Assembly (NCBI GenBank): GCA_023634235.1 | Contig: JAMKCF010000043.1 | Coordinates: 1 to 64,000, forward strand | Length of the DNA: 64,000 nt | Source of the DNA: Pisaster brevispinus | Lineage: Eukaryota; Echinodermata; Asteroidea; Forcipulatida; Asteriidae | Reading direction: 5' to 3' | Shown here: one piece after another, positions 10,995 to 22,040 of the stretch | Layout: the number at the start of each line of letters is the position of its first letter | Position numbering within the stretch: the stretch's first letter is position 1 | Translations under genes and position numbers: made by a program | The notes under the pieces: model-generated | The model's input: only the letters and a program-made list of their open reading frames with translations | The model's database searches: none | What the model was told of the DNA's origin: nothing

Positions 10995-12853
10995 TCACCG
11001 ATTTGTATACATTTTAAAAGTGTGACCTGTAGTTACCTCCCTTTTCTTCCATACAGTCTTCTTGCTTCCAATGTCAGCATAAACCGTCTCCTCGTCCAAG
11101 TGGATGTTTCTTGCCGATCCTCGCGATGGATCCAAGTCAGCGTAGATCAGACCTTCCACATTCCTATGTATTGGGTCATCCTTGACGATACCGTCCTCAC
11201 CGCGATCTGCCGTCTGCTCTAGTGCGGCCTTGGCTTATATCGTGATGTTCGCTCGGCGTTTGGAGAGATGGTACGGAATGACGCGAGGTTTTTTTTTGAC
11301 TGGACGGCTGACAGTCAACAACGCGTCCTGGTACCGGCAAATCCTTCACAGCGATGGTTGATTTTTCACGCTCAGACGGACTGTCATAATCGGAATAATT
11401 ACTCAAGTTCTGAGCAAAGTCTGTTCCGCGATTCAGCTTTGACCCATCCTTCCCAACTCTGGAGACTTTCATAGACGTCTCTTCAGTGGAAATGGCGCCA
11501 AAAGTCTTACTTTTGGCGCGAATTTTATCCACCACAGCATACATTGACTCAGTATGATTCTGTATAGTATTACGTTTCTCCCCATTATTGACTGATTCAT
11601 CAGTTTCAGTGGACTGAGTTTATTCCACAATGTCTTGATCAGGTTTTGTCCCTGCCTGCTGGTGTAAGTCCAAAGTCACTACAGCAGTAAGTGTTTCCAT
11701 CTCGGGGTCAACTGATCTATCCCCAGCATGGCTAGTGTGGTCATATTTCTGACCACACCTCGGAGCTACTCCGTGCAGTTGGGTTTCTGATATCCCGTCT
11801 GCATCACTTTCTCCTCCATCATCTTGAGGTGTAGATGCAGAACGCGTGTTGTATGCCTCTTTTGGTTGTCTTTTGAAGACGAAAAAGTAGTAAATAAGAA
11901 ATGAGATGACTAGCATCAAGAAGACAGCAGTGATAACTCCTCCTAATAAGATGAATGAGTTATTATAATCCGAGGATGAGTCTTGGATCTTAAGGTCAGG
12001 GTTCTTGGTAGAATAATGGATGGATGAGGACTGGTGTGCTCCCTCTACGGTCACACTTGGTATGTTTCTCTCTGTTGGGGTTGTTGAGTAAAAAGACAAC
12101 ATTTTGTGAGATTTTGTGCTGCCAGCGTTGGGCTGAGACTCTTTAGTCTCAGGTACTTGAGTAGCGGATGTTATCGTTTTTGTCTGAGGTTGAATGAGTA
12201 TCATATAGTTCTCACTTATTTTCACAGATTTAGTTTCACAGAATGCCTCACAATACACGTTAGTGTGGTTAACACCTATCTTGGGAAATGTTAAGGTGTA
12301 TCCGTCGTTATCTAAATGATAAAATGATTGATCTTGAAATCTTCTGACGTCGGTTCCATTGTACACTGAGGGTCGGTAGAGCTCCACGTCGTGACTGAAC
12401 TTTACAGTGAAATGTAGCATTATCTCCCGTTGTTATTGGACGATGAGGCGGCTGGACACTGATGTCGATTAGTGATGGTATGATGAGGGTCACGGGGAGA
12501 GAATTCTGAGAGCTTTGCCTTTCATATGAGTAAATACGACATCGATATCGCCCCATATCACTTGACTGGACTCTTGTTATCGTAAAATTCCAGTCAGGAC
12601 CAGCAGACACTGAATATCTGTCTAGATACGTAGGTAACACATCAACACATGAATAAGATGCTTCAAATTTGTTGTTTGTCTCACGCTCCCAATGAAAATC
12701 ACACCCTTTATCTTGACAGATAGTAAAGTCAGTGGTACACGTCAGCGTGGCATTCTCTCCTACCTCGGCTACGGTATCCTCCGGATGACTCGTGAGGATA
12801 CACGCTCTGCATCCATGAAACAATACAAGTACAACAAGAACAACTGGATACAT
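10995..12853 (-). pseudogene. Gene B: long-tail two-Ig receptor, multiply disrupted
   Basis: Begins with the signal peptide MYPVVLVVLVLFHGCRA at 12853 and has the V domain (CQDKGC loop, DFHW, GRYRC) and start of Ig2 in frame. An 11-base deletion near 12370, in the WFVNGT segment, breaks the frame. The next frame resumes with NGTDVRRFQDQS, stalk, transmembrane helix (about 11875-11950) and tail. It ends at a TAA near 11620, where other copies read DEPRS. The ITIM-like SMYAVV is still present at about 11534-11552. A one-base insertion in a T run near 11290 shifts the frame before the C-terminal LIYADL and TVYADI segments, and the homologous frame would stop at 10995. The CDR3-like loop QSSQNSLP matches neighbouring gene C rather than other long-tail genes. 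At least three lesions, so almost certainly not functional. Confidence 0.85.
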
Positions 12854-13060
12854 CTTTCCACGCTGAATAAAAACAGTGTATAATGTAATATACATGTAAA
12901 GTCCTAAAAGAAGCTAGCATAAAAAGTTACCGTGCTCTTTTTTGACAAAGAGGTCCGCCCACCATGAAGTTGAAAGTGTTCGAGTTGTAAAGACTGTTGT
13001 CTTATAACAGGACGTTGCATATAATAGTTGTATGAATACAATTAGTAACTTCCTCTATGA
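12854..13060 (-). promoter_or_regulatory. Conserved 5' flank of gene B
   Basis: Shares with other copies the AAGAGGTCCGC box (about 12941-12958 on the plus strand as TTGACAAAGAGGTCCGC) and AACTTCCTCT at 13047-13056, an ETS-type GAGGAAGT on the gene strand about 200 bp from the start codon. Function inferred from conservation. Confidence 0.5.
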
Positions 13061-13099
13061 TTAAAGTAACATTGGTCCGATTTTCACAAAATTACACTT

Positions 13100-13430
13100 T
13101 ATTTGTTATATTTCTCTCCCTCCACCTCCTCCTCCCCCTTCCCAAAAGGTTTGGAGCAGCTGCATAAAAACCTTTGGCAGATGAAGAGTATCTGGTTCGA
13201 AGTTTTGTGAGAATCCTTGTATCCGAGCTTGAACGGAGTGTACGATTAGGCTGGTAAGGAGTGATAAGTTTAGCAACGTAAGGGGAACAGTTTCATTCCA
13301 ACATTTATATGTGATGGTTAACAACTTGAAGATGATACGTTCATGAACAGGAAGCCAGTGGGGTTGTTGAAGGAGGGCTGAGACGCGGTCAGATTTTGTT
13401 TTGTTATATTGTATGTTTTGTTCCATAAAA
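13100..13430 (-). mobile_element. LINE C-terminal fragment (copy 1)
   Basis: The minus-strand translation contains PHWLPVHERIIFKLLTITYK, the hallmark just downstream of the reverse transcriptase domain in non-LTR retrotransposons, then a decayed RTRYSS/AAPKLW-type region. Copies at 25490-25850 and 59500-59880 occupy the same place between a long-tail and a short-tail gene, so the insertion predates that duplication. All are 5'-truncated and frame-broken. Confidence 0.75.
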
Positions 13431-14286
13431 TATTACTACGAGCTCAAGTAGGGCCTACCGAGTATACTGATATCTGAACAAAAATGATTTGTTTAGTTGG
13501 ACCTAGGGTTAAATCGAATATCAACCAGAATTAGTAATGATTGCGTTAAATTCACTATTGATTGAATGCCACTGGAATTGTTCTCAAATTAAAAATTTAA
13601 AGTTAAGAAAGAGATTTTAGAGTTCTTTTTTTGTGACGTGTAAATCATTTATCATCAATCGTTAGAGACGGTGATCTTGAGACAAATTTTTCAAGTCAAG
13701 ATAAACCACAATCGACAGCCTGCCCCCAAAAAATACACAAATCGTATCATCCTCGTTTCTCGTCTAGTACGCTATTTATAATCTTATATTGACCCAATGA
13801 AAACAAAAACTCTTGTTTTTCTAAAAAAAAAAATCATCTTTTGCATAAAAGCTAGCAAAATGTATGCCTTTATTTGGTTAAAAAACATTTGTCTTTGTTT
13901 TTGACAAGCAGAAAGTATTTGTGATCGTTTCTTCCTGTATTTTGTTATGAGTTTTGCAAACACCCTTGCACTAAGGCAGTTCAGAATGACTGTTATAACT
14001 GGACTGAATCCTTCAAGTCCCACGTGACTTTCCTCATATGTTTCCTAAAAGAGCCGAAACACTAACGTTAAAAGTTTTCTGTTGATATCCTCTTATTGTC
14101 CTACAACTACCACTGTTGTCATAAAATACACCTCTTCAAGTAAACTCGACTTTTAATTTACTACAAAAACTATGCAAATATGTGTAAAGTCTATATACAT
14201 TGTACATCGACATGTTTTTAACACGTTGAAAATCAAAGTGATCAATTAAAACCAAAAACCATTAGACTGTAAAAAGAAGTGCACTA
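13431..14286. repeat. Segmental duplication block S5, short-tail 3' side (copy 1)
   Basis: Homologous to 25850-26676, 51045-51493 and 59880-60756. Anchors are TTATCATCAATCGTTAGAGA, CTTGCACTAAGGCAGTTCAG and CACCTCTTCAAGTAAACTCG. Non-coding as far as can be seen. Confidence 0.75.
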
Positions 14287-14534
14287 CACTCTGAAAACTC
14301 CGGATCAGAACAGACCCGGAGTCCGGCCCAGGGGGCCTGACCAATTGCTGGGTCAGATTGACCCGGAAACTGGTTTAAAAACGATGGATGTTATCACTGA
14401 TACTGCGTCTGTTTGACCCGTTTCCAGGAACAGATTCCGGGTCCGACTGACCCAGAAAATGGTCTAGCCCCACGGGACCCGGAATCCAGGAATCCGGAAT
14501 CCAAGTCAATTCTAACCCGGGAGTTTTCAGAGTG
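14287..14534. mobile_element. TA-flanked MITE, family M1 (copy 1, full length)
   Basis: Terminal inverted repeats CACTCTGAAAACTCC and GGAGTTTTCAGAGTG are bordered by TA on both sides (14285-14286 and 14535-14536), as in Tc1/mariner-derived MITEs. The interior is rich in GGGTCAGA/TGACCCGG inverted motifs. Other copies are 26677-26885, a truncated one at 51494-51545, and an internally deleted one at 60757-60822, all at the same place relative to the short-tail genes. Confidence 0.75.
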
Positions 14535-15229
14535 TAGTCACCTCTGTGGAGACAGATTTCAGCTCCAATGTCCTTTTGTTTTAAATTAGGGTTGTTAGTT
14601 TTTCTGTCAGGGATACGGCTTAAGATTTTGGGCAGGTTTTTTTTTATTTTTTCAATGGGTCATTAACCGTTTGGAATTTTTTTTGCTAGAACCAATTTCA
14701 ATAATTTATCATTGTGGCAATTTCTTGAATTTTGCTTGAAATTTGTTTAAAATTGACAATCCTATTTCTTGCAAAAGGGATGCTGTGAGTTTTGTCCTGC
14801 CCAAATCACTGACCCCTGTTGATTGACATAATAATGTATAGTACGTGCATTATAGTCTAGCTTAGGATATATGGCATATGGACAGACTAGTGAGTATAGC
14901 TAGTTCAGACAATTGAAATATTAAAAGTATGTCAGCATGTGGTCACAGCGTTTCTCACTGCAGGGTTTAAATATACCAGTCTACCCATCGTGCAGTAAGT
15001 GTCCGAAAGTGTCCGAAAATTGTTGTTGTAAGTAAAAGTTAATCTCTTGCTAAAGTAAGTTACCGGACATGCCTTCACGTGTCGTTTGATTCTAGTATTA
15101 ATATACAAGTGCTGTCTACTCCTAGTTGGGCTTCAATAGCTTCATAAATGTTGCTATCCACAGCAATTTAAGCCTACGTCTATTATCGCCTTATCGAAGT
15201 TCCCGCATGATACATCATGGAGAGATACT
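14535..15229. repeat. 3' flank of gene C
   Basis: Homologous to 26886-27593 and 60823-61563, with the anchors ACGGCTTAAGATTTT and TATAGTCTAGCTTAGGATAT. No gene seen. No clear polyadenylation signal was assigned. Confidence 0.6.
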
Positions 15230-16369
15230 CTACTTAAATGTCAGTTCTTGGTAGCTGGATGGTGTAGTCTCCCTACTGACGTTAGAAGCAGCCTGCCCGT
15301 GTAGTTGGGTTTCCATTTCCTCATACGCTCTGTCATCTCCAGCATTTCGATCTGCGTCAGATTCACGGCTTGTATTGCGTCTAGCTTTGCATTGTCCTCT
15401 CCAGACCGAGAAGTACATCAAGACAATATTGAAGAGTAATGAGAAGAAAACGCCACTAACTGAGACGGCTATTATGACGTCATGGGTACGTTCCTCTCTA
15501 CCCAGGAACGAGTGCGTAGACAGGGGTTGGGTAGCTTCTACTGACTTCACCCATGGTCTGGTGATGTCTTTAGCGATACCTGTGGGTAAAGTAGACTTAA
15601 CAGTGTCGGGGGTAAACTCAGCAGGATTGACGGTGAGAGACTCTTCAGTGTCGGGTACTTGAGTAGCGGGTGTTATCAGTTTCTTCTGAGACTGAATGAG
15701 TATCAGATAGTTATCACTTCTTTTCAAAGGTTTAGTTCCACTGAATGCCTTACAATATACGTTAGTGAGGTTAACACTTATCTTGAGAAATGTTAAGGTG
15801 TTTCCGTCATTATCCAAATGATAAAGTGATTGATCTTGAAATCTTCTGACGTTGGTTCCATTCAGAAACCACTTCACATTGAGGGTCGGTAGAGCTCCAC
15901 GCTGTGACTGAACGTTACAGTGAAATGTAGCATTATCTCCCGTTGTTATTGGACGACGAGGCGGCTGGACACTGATGTCGATTAGTGATGGTATGATGAG
16001 GGACGCAGGGAGAGAGTTCTGTGAGCTTTGCGTTTCAAATGAGTAAATACGACACCGATATTGCCTTGCATCACTTGACTGGACTCCTGTAATCGTCAAA
16101 GACCAGTCAGGACCGGAAGACACTGAATATGTGTCTGGATACTTAGGATACACATGCGCACATTGAGAAATAGATTCAAATATGTTGTTTGTTTCACGCT
16201 CCCAATGAGTCACACACTTATAACCTCGACAGATGGCAAAGTCAGTTGTACATCTCAGCGTGGCAGTGTTTCCTACCTCGGCTACGGTATCCTCCGGTTG
16301 ACCCGTGAAGACACACGCTCTGCTTCCATAGGACAATAAAAGGACAACCAGAACAACTACCAGATACAT
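15230..16369 (-). CDS. Gene C: intact short-tail two-Ig-domain receptor, 379 aa
   Basis: A complete single-exon type I membrane protein. Signal peptide residues 1-18 (MYLVVVLVVLLLSYGSRA). The V-type Ig domain spans about 19-128, with core Cys40, Trp56 and Cys106 (ARQYRC) and an extra CRGYKC pair at 47-52. The second Ig domain is about 131-210 (Cys151, Trp167, Cys206; glycosylation sites NGT and NAT). The Ser/Thr/Pro stalk is about 230-295. One transmembrane helix lies at about 297-322 without charged residues. The 57-residue tail has YEEM at Tyr349, a YxxM motif of the PI3K type, and SSYQEL at Tyr373, an ITIM-type match near the C terminus. The start is the ATG that opens the signal peptide, since no upstream in-frame ATG is present. 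Likely a cell-surface receptor signalling through SH2 proteins. The ligand is unknown. Confidence 0.85.
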   Translation of the reverse strand: MYLVVVLVVLLLSYGSRACVFTGQPEDTVAEVGNTATLRCTTDFAICRGYKCVTHWERETNNIFESISQCAHVYPKYPDTYSVSSGPDWSLTITGVQSSDARQYRCRIYSFETQSSQNSLPASLIIPSLIDISVQPPRRPITTGDNATFHCNVQSQRGALPTLNVKWFLNGTNVRRFQDQSLYHLDNDGNTLTFLKISVNLTNVYCKAFSGTKPLKRSDNYLILIQSQKKLITPATQVPDTEESLTVNPAEFTPDTVKSTLPTGIAKDITRPWVKSVEATQPLSTHSFLGREERTHDVIIAVSVSGVFFSLLFNIVLMYFSVWRGQCKARRNTSRESDADRNAGDDRAYEEMETQLHGQAASNVSRETTPSSYQELTFK

Positions 16370-16570
16370 CTTTCCACGCTGAATGAAAACAGTGTATAAT
16401 GAAATATAGACGTAAAGAGCGGACAGAACCTAGCATACAAGTTACCGTGCTCTTCCTTGACAAAGAGGTCCGCTCACTATGAAATCCAAAGTGTTGAAGT
16501 TGTAAAGACTGTTGTCTCCCAGACACGGCATATTATATTTATGTCTGAGTATTTTAACTTCCTCTTATAT
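16370..16570 (-). promoter_or_regulatory. Conserved 5' flank of gene C
   Basis: Contains the CTTGACAAAGAGGTCCGC block (16456-16473, plus-strand sense) and AACTTCCTCT at 16556-16565, an ETS-type GAGGAAGT about 190 bp upstream on the gene strand. This short-tail gene shares the block with long-tail genes. Promoter role inferred. Confidence 0.5.
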
Positions 16571-16737
16571 TATTTGAACAGATGGGATCGAATGAGTTCC
16601 TCTTGTTAAAGTTGCATTGCCCGATTTGTACCGACTCTTTTCATAAACGTTCGCATATTCCATGGACAATGCGTAAAATACAATAAACTTGCAAAATTGT
16701 TTTTAAATATCGACTTTTTTAACCCACCAGGGCGTGG

Positions 16738-17310
16738 CAGCCCCCCCCCCAACACACGGGTCCGTACGTATCCGGTTTGTGGGGTACTGCTATTGTTGTT
16801 TTATTATTCCCTTTTCTAAAGAATTCCCTTGTGGGGCCCAATTGTTCCTATTGAAATTACCTTGTGGGGTCCTTGGTTCTATTTTTGTCAGGACCCCACA
16901 AATGCTCTTCCGCGTGTCCACACACACACACACCCAAGTCTTGTTTTGCAGTCGTTGTGTGGACATTCCTTTGTTCTGTACACTTAAGGAAAATCCTATT
17001 CCTCAACACTGCAAATAACGTTGTGTGGACGCGTGTAAGTCCACATAGTGCTTCAGATCCCTACATTATGTGGACCTCTTTTGTTCTCAGGTCCACACTG
17101 CGTATGTAGCGCTTGCCCACACACACAGGTACAGCACTCCTATATGTTAGAGGACACCTATTGTACTTTCTGTTGTTCCTGTATTGAAGCAATCCCCATT
17201 GGTTTTGTACACAAATGACTAGTGAGGACACCTGAAAACAAAGAACCGACTAGTGAGGACCTATTGTCCCTATTGTAAAATGTCCTCGGAGGGTTGGCAA
17301 ACACACACAT
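16738..17310. repeat. Degenerate GTGGGGTCC / GTCCACAC inverted-repeat region
   Basis: Many short inverted pairs, for example CTTGTGGGGTCC (16861-16872) against GGACCCCACAA (16891-16901), GTGTGGAC against GTCCACAT, and repeated ACTAGTGAGGAC near 17218 and 17251. Also a (CA)n tract near 16918-16935 and a C run at 16740. This looks like a diverged tandem or fold-back repeat. No gene. Confidence 0.5.
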
Positions 17311-17730
17311 ACATCCCGACGCTGGACGGAACATATTTTTATATCCATAACATGAAGGAGAAAAAAATGAAGAAAAACAATTATTACAGTTTTTATATAA
17401 GTTTACTTCTTTACATGCCCGTCTATTGTTCATGATCTTTTTAGCCCCATTTTTTTTCCGATGGTTCGTTAATTACAGACGAATCCAATTATCAGAGGGT
17501 TTGATCTTGGTAGGTCTGTATTTGACATGCGAAATATGTGCTTAGTACATGAGTGAAGATACATTTCGGCCCCTCAAAAAAATAAAATCTCCAGACCTGG
17601 TACCTTCGTGGAATGTTCCGGTAAGGTGACTCCACCAGGAAATTACACTTTGGTGGAGAAATGGCGTAATCAGGCATTGGAAGATTGGTTAGTTGGTACC
17701 GCCACAAACTAAGGGCTTTATTTGCAACGT

Positions 17731-17870
17731 CCCTGTGAACCAGTCTGTTTGACAACCTCAATTTCAACATACGCGTCAGTCCATGCTCTGTGAGCCAGTC
17801 TATTCGGCAGCCTCAATTTCAACTCACGTATCAGTCAATGTTCTGTGAGCCATTCAAATTGAAAGCCTCA
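17731..17870. repeat. About 56-bp minisatellite (copy 2)
   Basis: About 2.5 degenerate units of the family at 2761-2952, with CTCTGTGAGCCAGTCTATTC and CGGCAGCCTCAATTTCAACT segments. Confidence 0.7.
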
Positions 17871-17899
17871 TTGTTGTTGGAGGAAGTCTTGGGATTCGG

Positions 17900-19690
17900 T
17901 TCTCTTACTAAATTTATGATACATCACTGATTTTTGGAGAAGCTATTTCTTTCTCAATATTGTTTAAGTTTAATCATTGGTCACATTTGAGCGAAAATAG
18001 CGGGAAACGGATTGTATATTTTGTTTAAGGAGTTGGTCCACGTTCCTATGTTTGCAATAGCATTTTAGACGGGATTATTAGTTCTGGTATGAGCTTTATA
18101 ATCAATGAGTTTTCAAATTTCATTTATAAATCAGCCTTTTTTAGGGGGGATAGTTACTACTGCTTTTCTTTGTCTTTCAAAATGAAAGGACAATCACTCA
18201 ATAAGTTGTTAAACGAGATTAGTTTGTTCTTCTGTACCAATAATAGTCTACAATTAAAGGCACTTGATGTTAAGCCATAAATATTATTATTATTTTGCTA
18301 ATTTAGTTCTAATTTTAGCTCAATGGTAAATGTCACTGATTGTAATTAGCTGAGAAACCTTGTAGCGTGAACAGATATTTTTAAGTCAAGATTGTCTTTC
18401 ATCAATACTTTCTTACACAAAATCACACAACTTTGGTATACACAATGTGTGCACGGCTTGTTTGGTCTGAGTGCAGCTGCTGCTAACTGGATTTTAACCA
18501 CTAGGTTTTAGAAAGAAGATATAGCAAAAATGAATTTGTTTAGTCTGCAACGAAAACATGCACACAATTTGGAAATTGGTTCAATTGTTTTGCGCATCAT
18601 TTCGGTCCATAAAAGACCCGCTGCGTATACTTAACAGACTTGCTCTTGCCATCGACCTCATTCAAAGCGCACTGAAGTTTGTTCGGAATTGACAACAGTA
18701 CCGATGACAATGTGTATGTTATTCCAGAAGATTGCATTAGCTGTGTACTTTTCAGTCGAGTTCCTAGAACTGGCACATTAGGCCTAGTACTTGAGTACGG
18801 GTACTTGGGTCATTTAGTACTAGGACGAGTACATGTATCCAGGTAGGGCCTACCCAGTATTTTGATATCCGAGTAACAGTAATTATTGAACCAGATCTCT
18901 GAATACGAATAGGCCTACGAGTAATTCATAAATATGAACAATCCCTCAGATAAGTATTTGTTTTATCAATTAAAACCAAATACATCAAATCTAAGCTAAA
19001 GTGCTTATCTTAAGTACATTTTTGTCTGAGTTAATTAGTTAAATAATCCAACAGAATCATTTTAAATTGTTTCCTTAGTAGATTTTTTGACTGTGCTAGT
19101 TCTTTGTTATTTTCCAATGTATTTCCTTATTATTGACCACAACATGCCCCTCTAAAAAGTCAATGTACAATAATTGTAAACACCATTATAAGTGGCTGTC
19201 AGTAATTGTCAGGATCTTCTTCCAGTGGTTTACCTGGGAAGAAGGTTGAGGGGTTGATATTATTGACTTTGTGCACGCGAGTGAATAATTTAGAGACTAA
19301 ACAAGATTGGATTAGAAAGTTTGAACTCAAAGAGGGAAGTAACCTTGAGAAGTTGTACTCTCAGCTTAAAAACGTTGAAAACTTTAGACAACCCCTTAGT
19401 CATCATCATCAAAAGACAAATACAATATCGGAATGTACTATATGTGACTGAAATTTTAAAGAAATTCAAGGTAATAGTTTTTCACTCGATGAGTTCCCAT
19501 GATGAACGGTCAAAATTACACCATGTGGGATTTGAGATCGGACGGCTAATTTGGTCATTGCAACAACAACAAAATTGTTGCTGGTTTGAGACAAAAACAA
19601 TTTCGACGAAAGAACACGAGGTACCTTTTTGCACCCGATTTTTTTTTCCTTATTTTCTTATTGTGATTCACTGATCTTTGTCTTTTTTTT
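17900..19690. repeat. Duplicated blocks S2 (partial) and S1, 3' flank of gene D
   Basis: 17940-18540 matches 46790-47350. 18540-19680 matches the 3' flanks of genes B, G and H (anchors TACTTGAGTACGGGTACTTG and GGTTGAGGGGTTGATATTAT). No gene other than gene D's terminal region was recognised. Confidence 0.65.
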
Positions 19691-21849
19691 TTAAGTGTGA
19701 CCTGTAGTTACCTCCCTCATCTTGCCCAAAGTCATCATGTTTCCAATGTCAGCATAAACTGTCTCCTCCTCCGGGTGGTTGATTCTTGCAGATCCTCGCG
19801 ATAGATCCAAGTCAGCGTAGATCAGACCTTCCACATTCCTCTGTCTTGGGTCATCCTTGACGAGACCGTCCTTACCATGGTCTGCCGTCTGCTCTAGTGC
19901 GGCCTGGGCCTGGATGGTGGTGTTCGCTCGGCGTTTGGAGAGATGGTACGGAATGATGCGAGGGGGTTTCTGATCGGACGGTTGACGGTCAACATTGCGT
20001 CCTGGTACCGGCAAATCCTTCACAGCGACGGTTGATTTCTCACGCTCAGAGGGAGTGTCATATTTGAAATAACTACTCAAGGTCTGAACGATGTCTGTTC
20101 CGCGATTCAGCTTCCGTCCATCCTTACCAACTCCGGAAACTTTCCTAGACGCCTCTTCACTGGAAATGGCGCCAAATGTCTTACTGTTGGCGCAACTTTT
20201 TTCCACCACAGCATACATAGGCTCAGGATGATTTTGTTTGTTATTACGTTTCTCCCCATCCTTGACTGATTCATCAGTTTCAGTGGACCGAGGTTCGTCC
20301 ACAATGTCTTGACCATGTTTTGTTTCTTCCCGCTTATGTAAGTACAATGTCACTGCTACAGTTACTGTTTCCCTCGGGGAGTCAACTGACTCCACGCCTG
20401 CAGAGCTAGTGTCGTCATGTTCTTGATCATATCTCGAAGTGACTCCGTGCAGTTGGGTTTCTGTCATCGCGTCTCGAACATGTTCTCCTTCATCATCTTG
20501 AGATGAAGATATAGAACATGTGTTTTGTGTCGCTTTGGCTTGTCTTATGAAGACGAGACAGTAAATAAGAAATGAGATGACTACCATCAAAAAGAAAGCA
20601 GTGATAACTCCTCCTACTAAGATTAATGTTTTATTATCATCCGAGGAAGAGTCTTGGATCTTAAGGTCAGGGTTCTTGGTAGAAGAATAGATGGATCGGG
20701 ACCCGTGTGCTCCCTCTACGGTCACACTTGGAAAGTTTTTCTCTGTTGGGGTTGTTGAGTAAAAAGACACAAATTTGCCGGAATCTGTGATGACGGGGTT
20801 GAGCTGAGACTCATTGGTGTCAGGTACTTGAGTAGCGGATGGCTCATAAGTGTCATCGGGAAACTCAGCAGGGTTGACGGTGAGAGACTCCTCAGTCTCC
20901 GGTACTTGAGTAGCGGATGGCTCATCAGTGTCGTGGGGAAACTCAGCAGGGTTGACGGTTGGAGATTCACCAGTCTTAGGTACTTGAGTAGCGGATGGCT
21001 CATCAGTGTCATGGGGAAACTCAGCAGTGTTGACGGTGAGAGACTCCTCAGTCTCCGGTACTTGAGTAGCGGATGGCTCATCAGTGTCACGGGGAAACTC
21101 AGCAGGGTTGACGGTTGGAGACTCCTCAGTCTCAGGTACTTGAGTAGCGGATGTTATCGGTTTCCTCTGAGTTTGAAAGAGTATCAGATATTTGTTACTT
21201 CTTTTCATATATTTAGTTCCACTGAATGCCTTACAATACACGTTTGTGTAGTTAACACTTATCTTGATAAATGTTAAGGTGTGTCCGTCGTTATCCAAAT
21301 GATAAAGTGATTGATCTTGAAATTTTCTGATCTCGGTTCCATTCACAAACCACTTCACATTAAGGGTCGGTAGAGCTTTACGCTGTGTCTGAACGTTACA
21401 GTGAAATGTAGCATTATCTCCCGTTGTTATTGGACGACGAGGCGGCTGGACACTGATGTCGATTAGTGATGGTATGATGAGGGTCGCAGGGGAAGAATAA
21501 GACCAGGGGTTTGTTCCATTTGAGTAAATGGTGCTTCAAAATATCGCCTCGCATCACTTGGCCGGACTCTTGTAATCGTCAAAGACCAGTCAGGACCAGA
21601 AGCCACTGAATATCTGTCTGGATACTGAGAATACACATCAGCACATAGAGACATAGTTTCAAATTTATTTCCTGTCCCACGCTGCCAATGAAACACACAA
21701 CTATAATATCGACAAAAGGTAAAGTCAGTGGTACACCTCAGCGTGGCATTCTCTCCTACCTCGGCTACGGTATCCTCCGGATGACCCTTGATGACACACG
21801 TTCTGCATCCATGAAACAATACAAGCACAACCAGAACAACTGGATACAT
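19691..21849 (-). pseudogene. Gene D: long-tail receptor with one frameshift and expanded stalk
   Basis: Starts at 21849 with MYPVVLVVLVLFHGCRT. The V domain is in frame up to SDARRY at about 21540, where two extra bases shift the frame just before the F-strand cysteine. The second frame then runs without a stop to 19691 and covers the rest of the V domain, Ig2, stalk, transmembrane helix (about 20540-20620) and the whole tail, including PMYAVV, LIYADL and TVYADI with a MMTLGKMREVTTGHT end. The stalk holds about four 26-residue repeats (ATQVPETEESLTVNPAEF type). That module occurs once in short-tail genes C and E, while the remaining stalk and tail are of long-tail type, so D is a mosaic. With only one lesion it could be a recent pseudogene, an allele, or an assembly error. 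Confidence 0.8.
20843..21154 (-). repeat. In-frame 78-bp stalk repeat in gene D
   Basis: Four consecutive 78-bp units, each coding 26 residues of the form (T/P)SATQVPETEES(L/P)TVN, AEFP(H/R/D)DTDE, followed by a partial fifth. Units differ by a few substitutions and the frame is kept. Genes C and E have one unit, and F, G and H lack the TVNPAEF part. Confidence 0.9.
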
Positions 21850-22040
21850 CTTGCCACGCTGAATGAACACAGTGTATAGTGAAGTCAACAAGTAAAGGCC
21901 TGATAGAAGATCAAATAAAATGTTCCGTGCAAATCATGAAATCGAAAGTGCTTGAGTTGCAAATATTGTTGTTTCATAACAGGGCGTGGCATATAATATT
22001 TGTATGATTATTATTTTTATTTTTATCAACTACCTCTATG
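21850..22040 (-). promoter_or_regulatory. 5' flank of gene D, degraded
   Basis: Retains the AACAGTGTATAGTGAA proximal segment but lacks the CTTGACAAAGAGGTCCGC block, through a deletion near 21910-21930. The ETS-type core is mutated (CAACTACCTCTATG near 22026). Altered compared with genes B, C, F, G and H. Confidence 0.45.

Noticed and set aside
20828..21277. 149-codon plus-strand open frame with tandem repeats
   Set aside because: Antisense shadow of the gene D stalk repeat.
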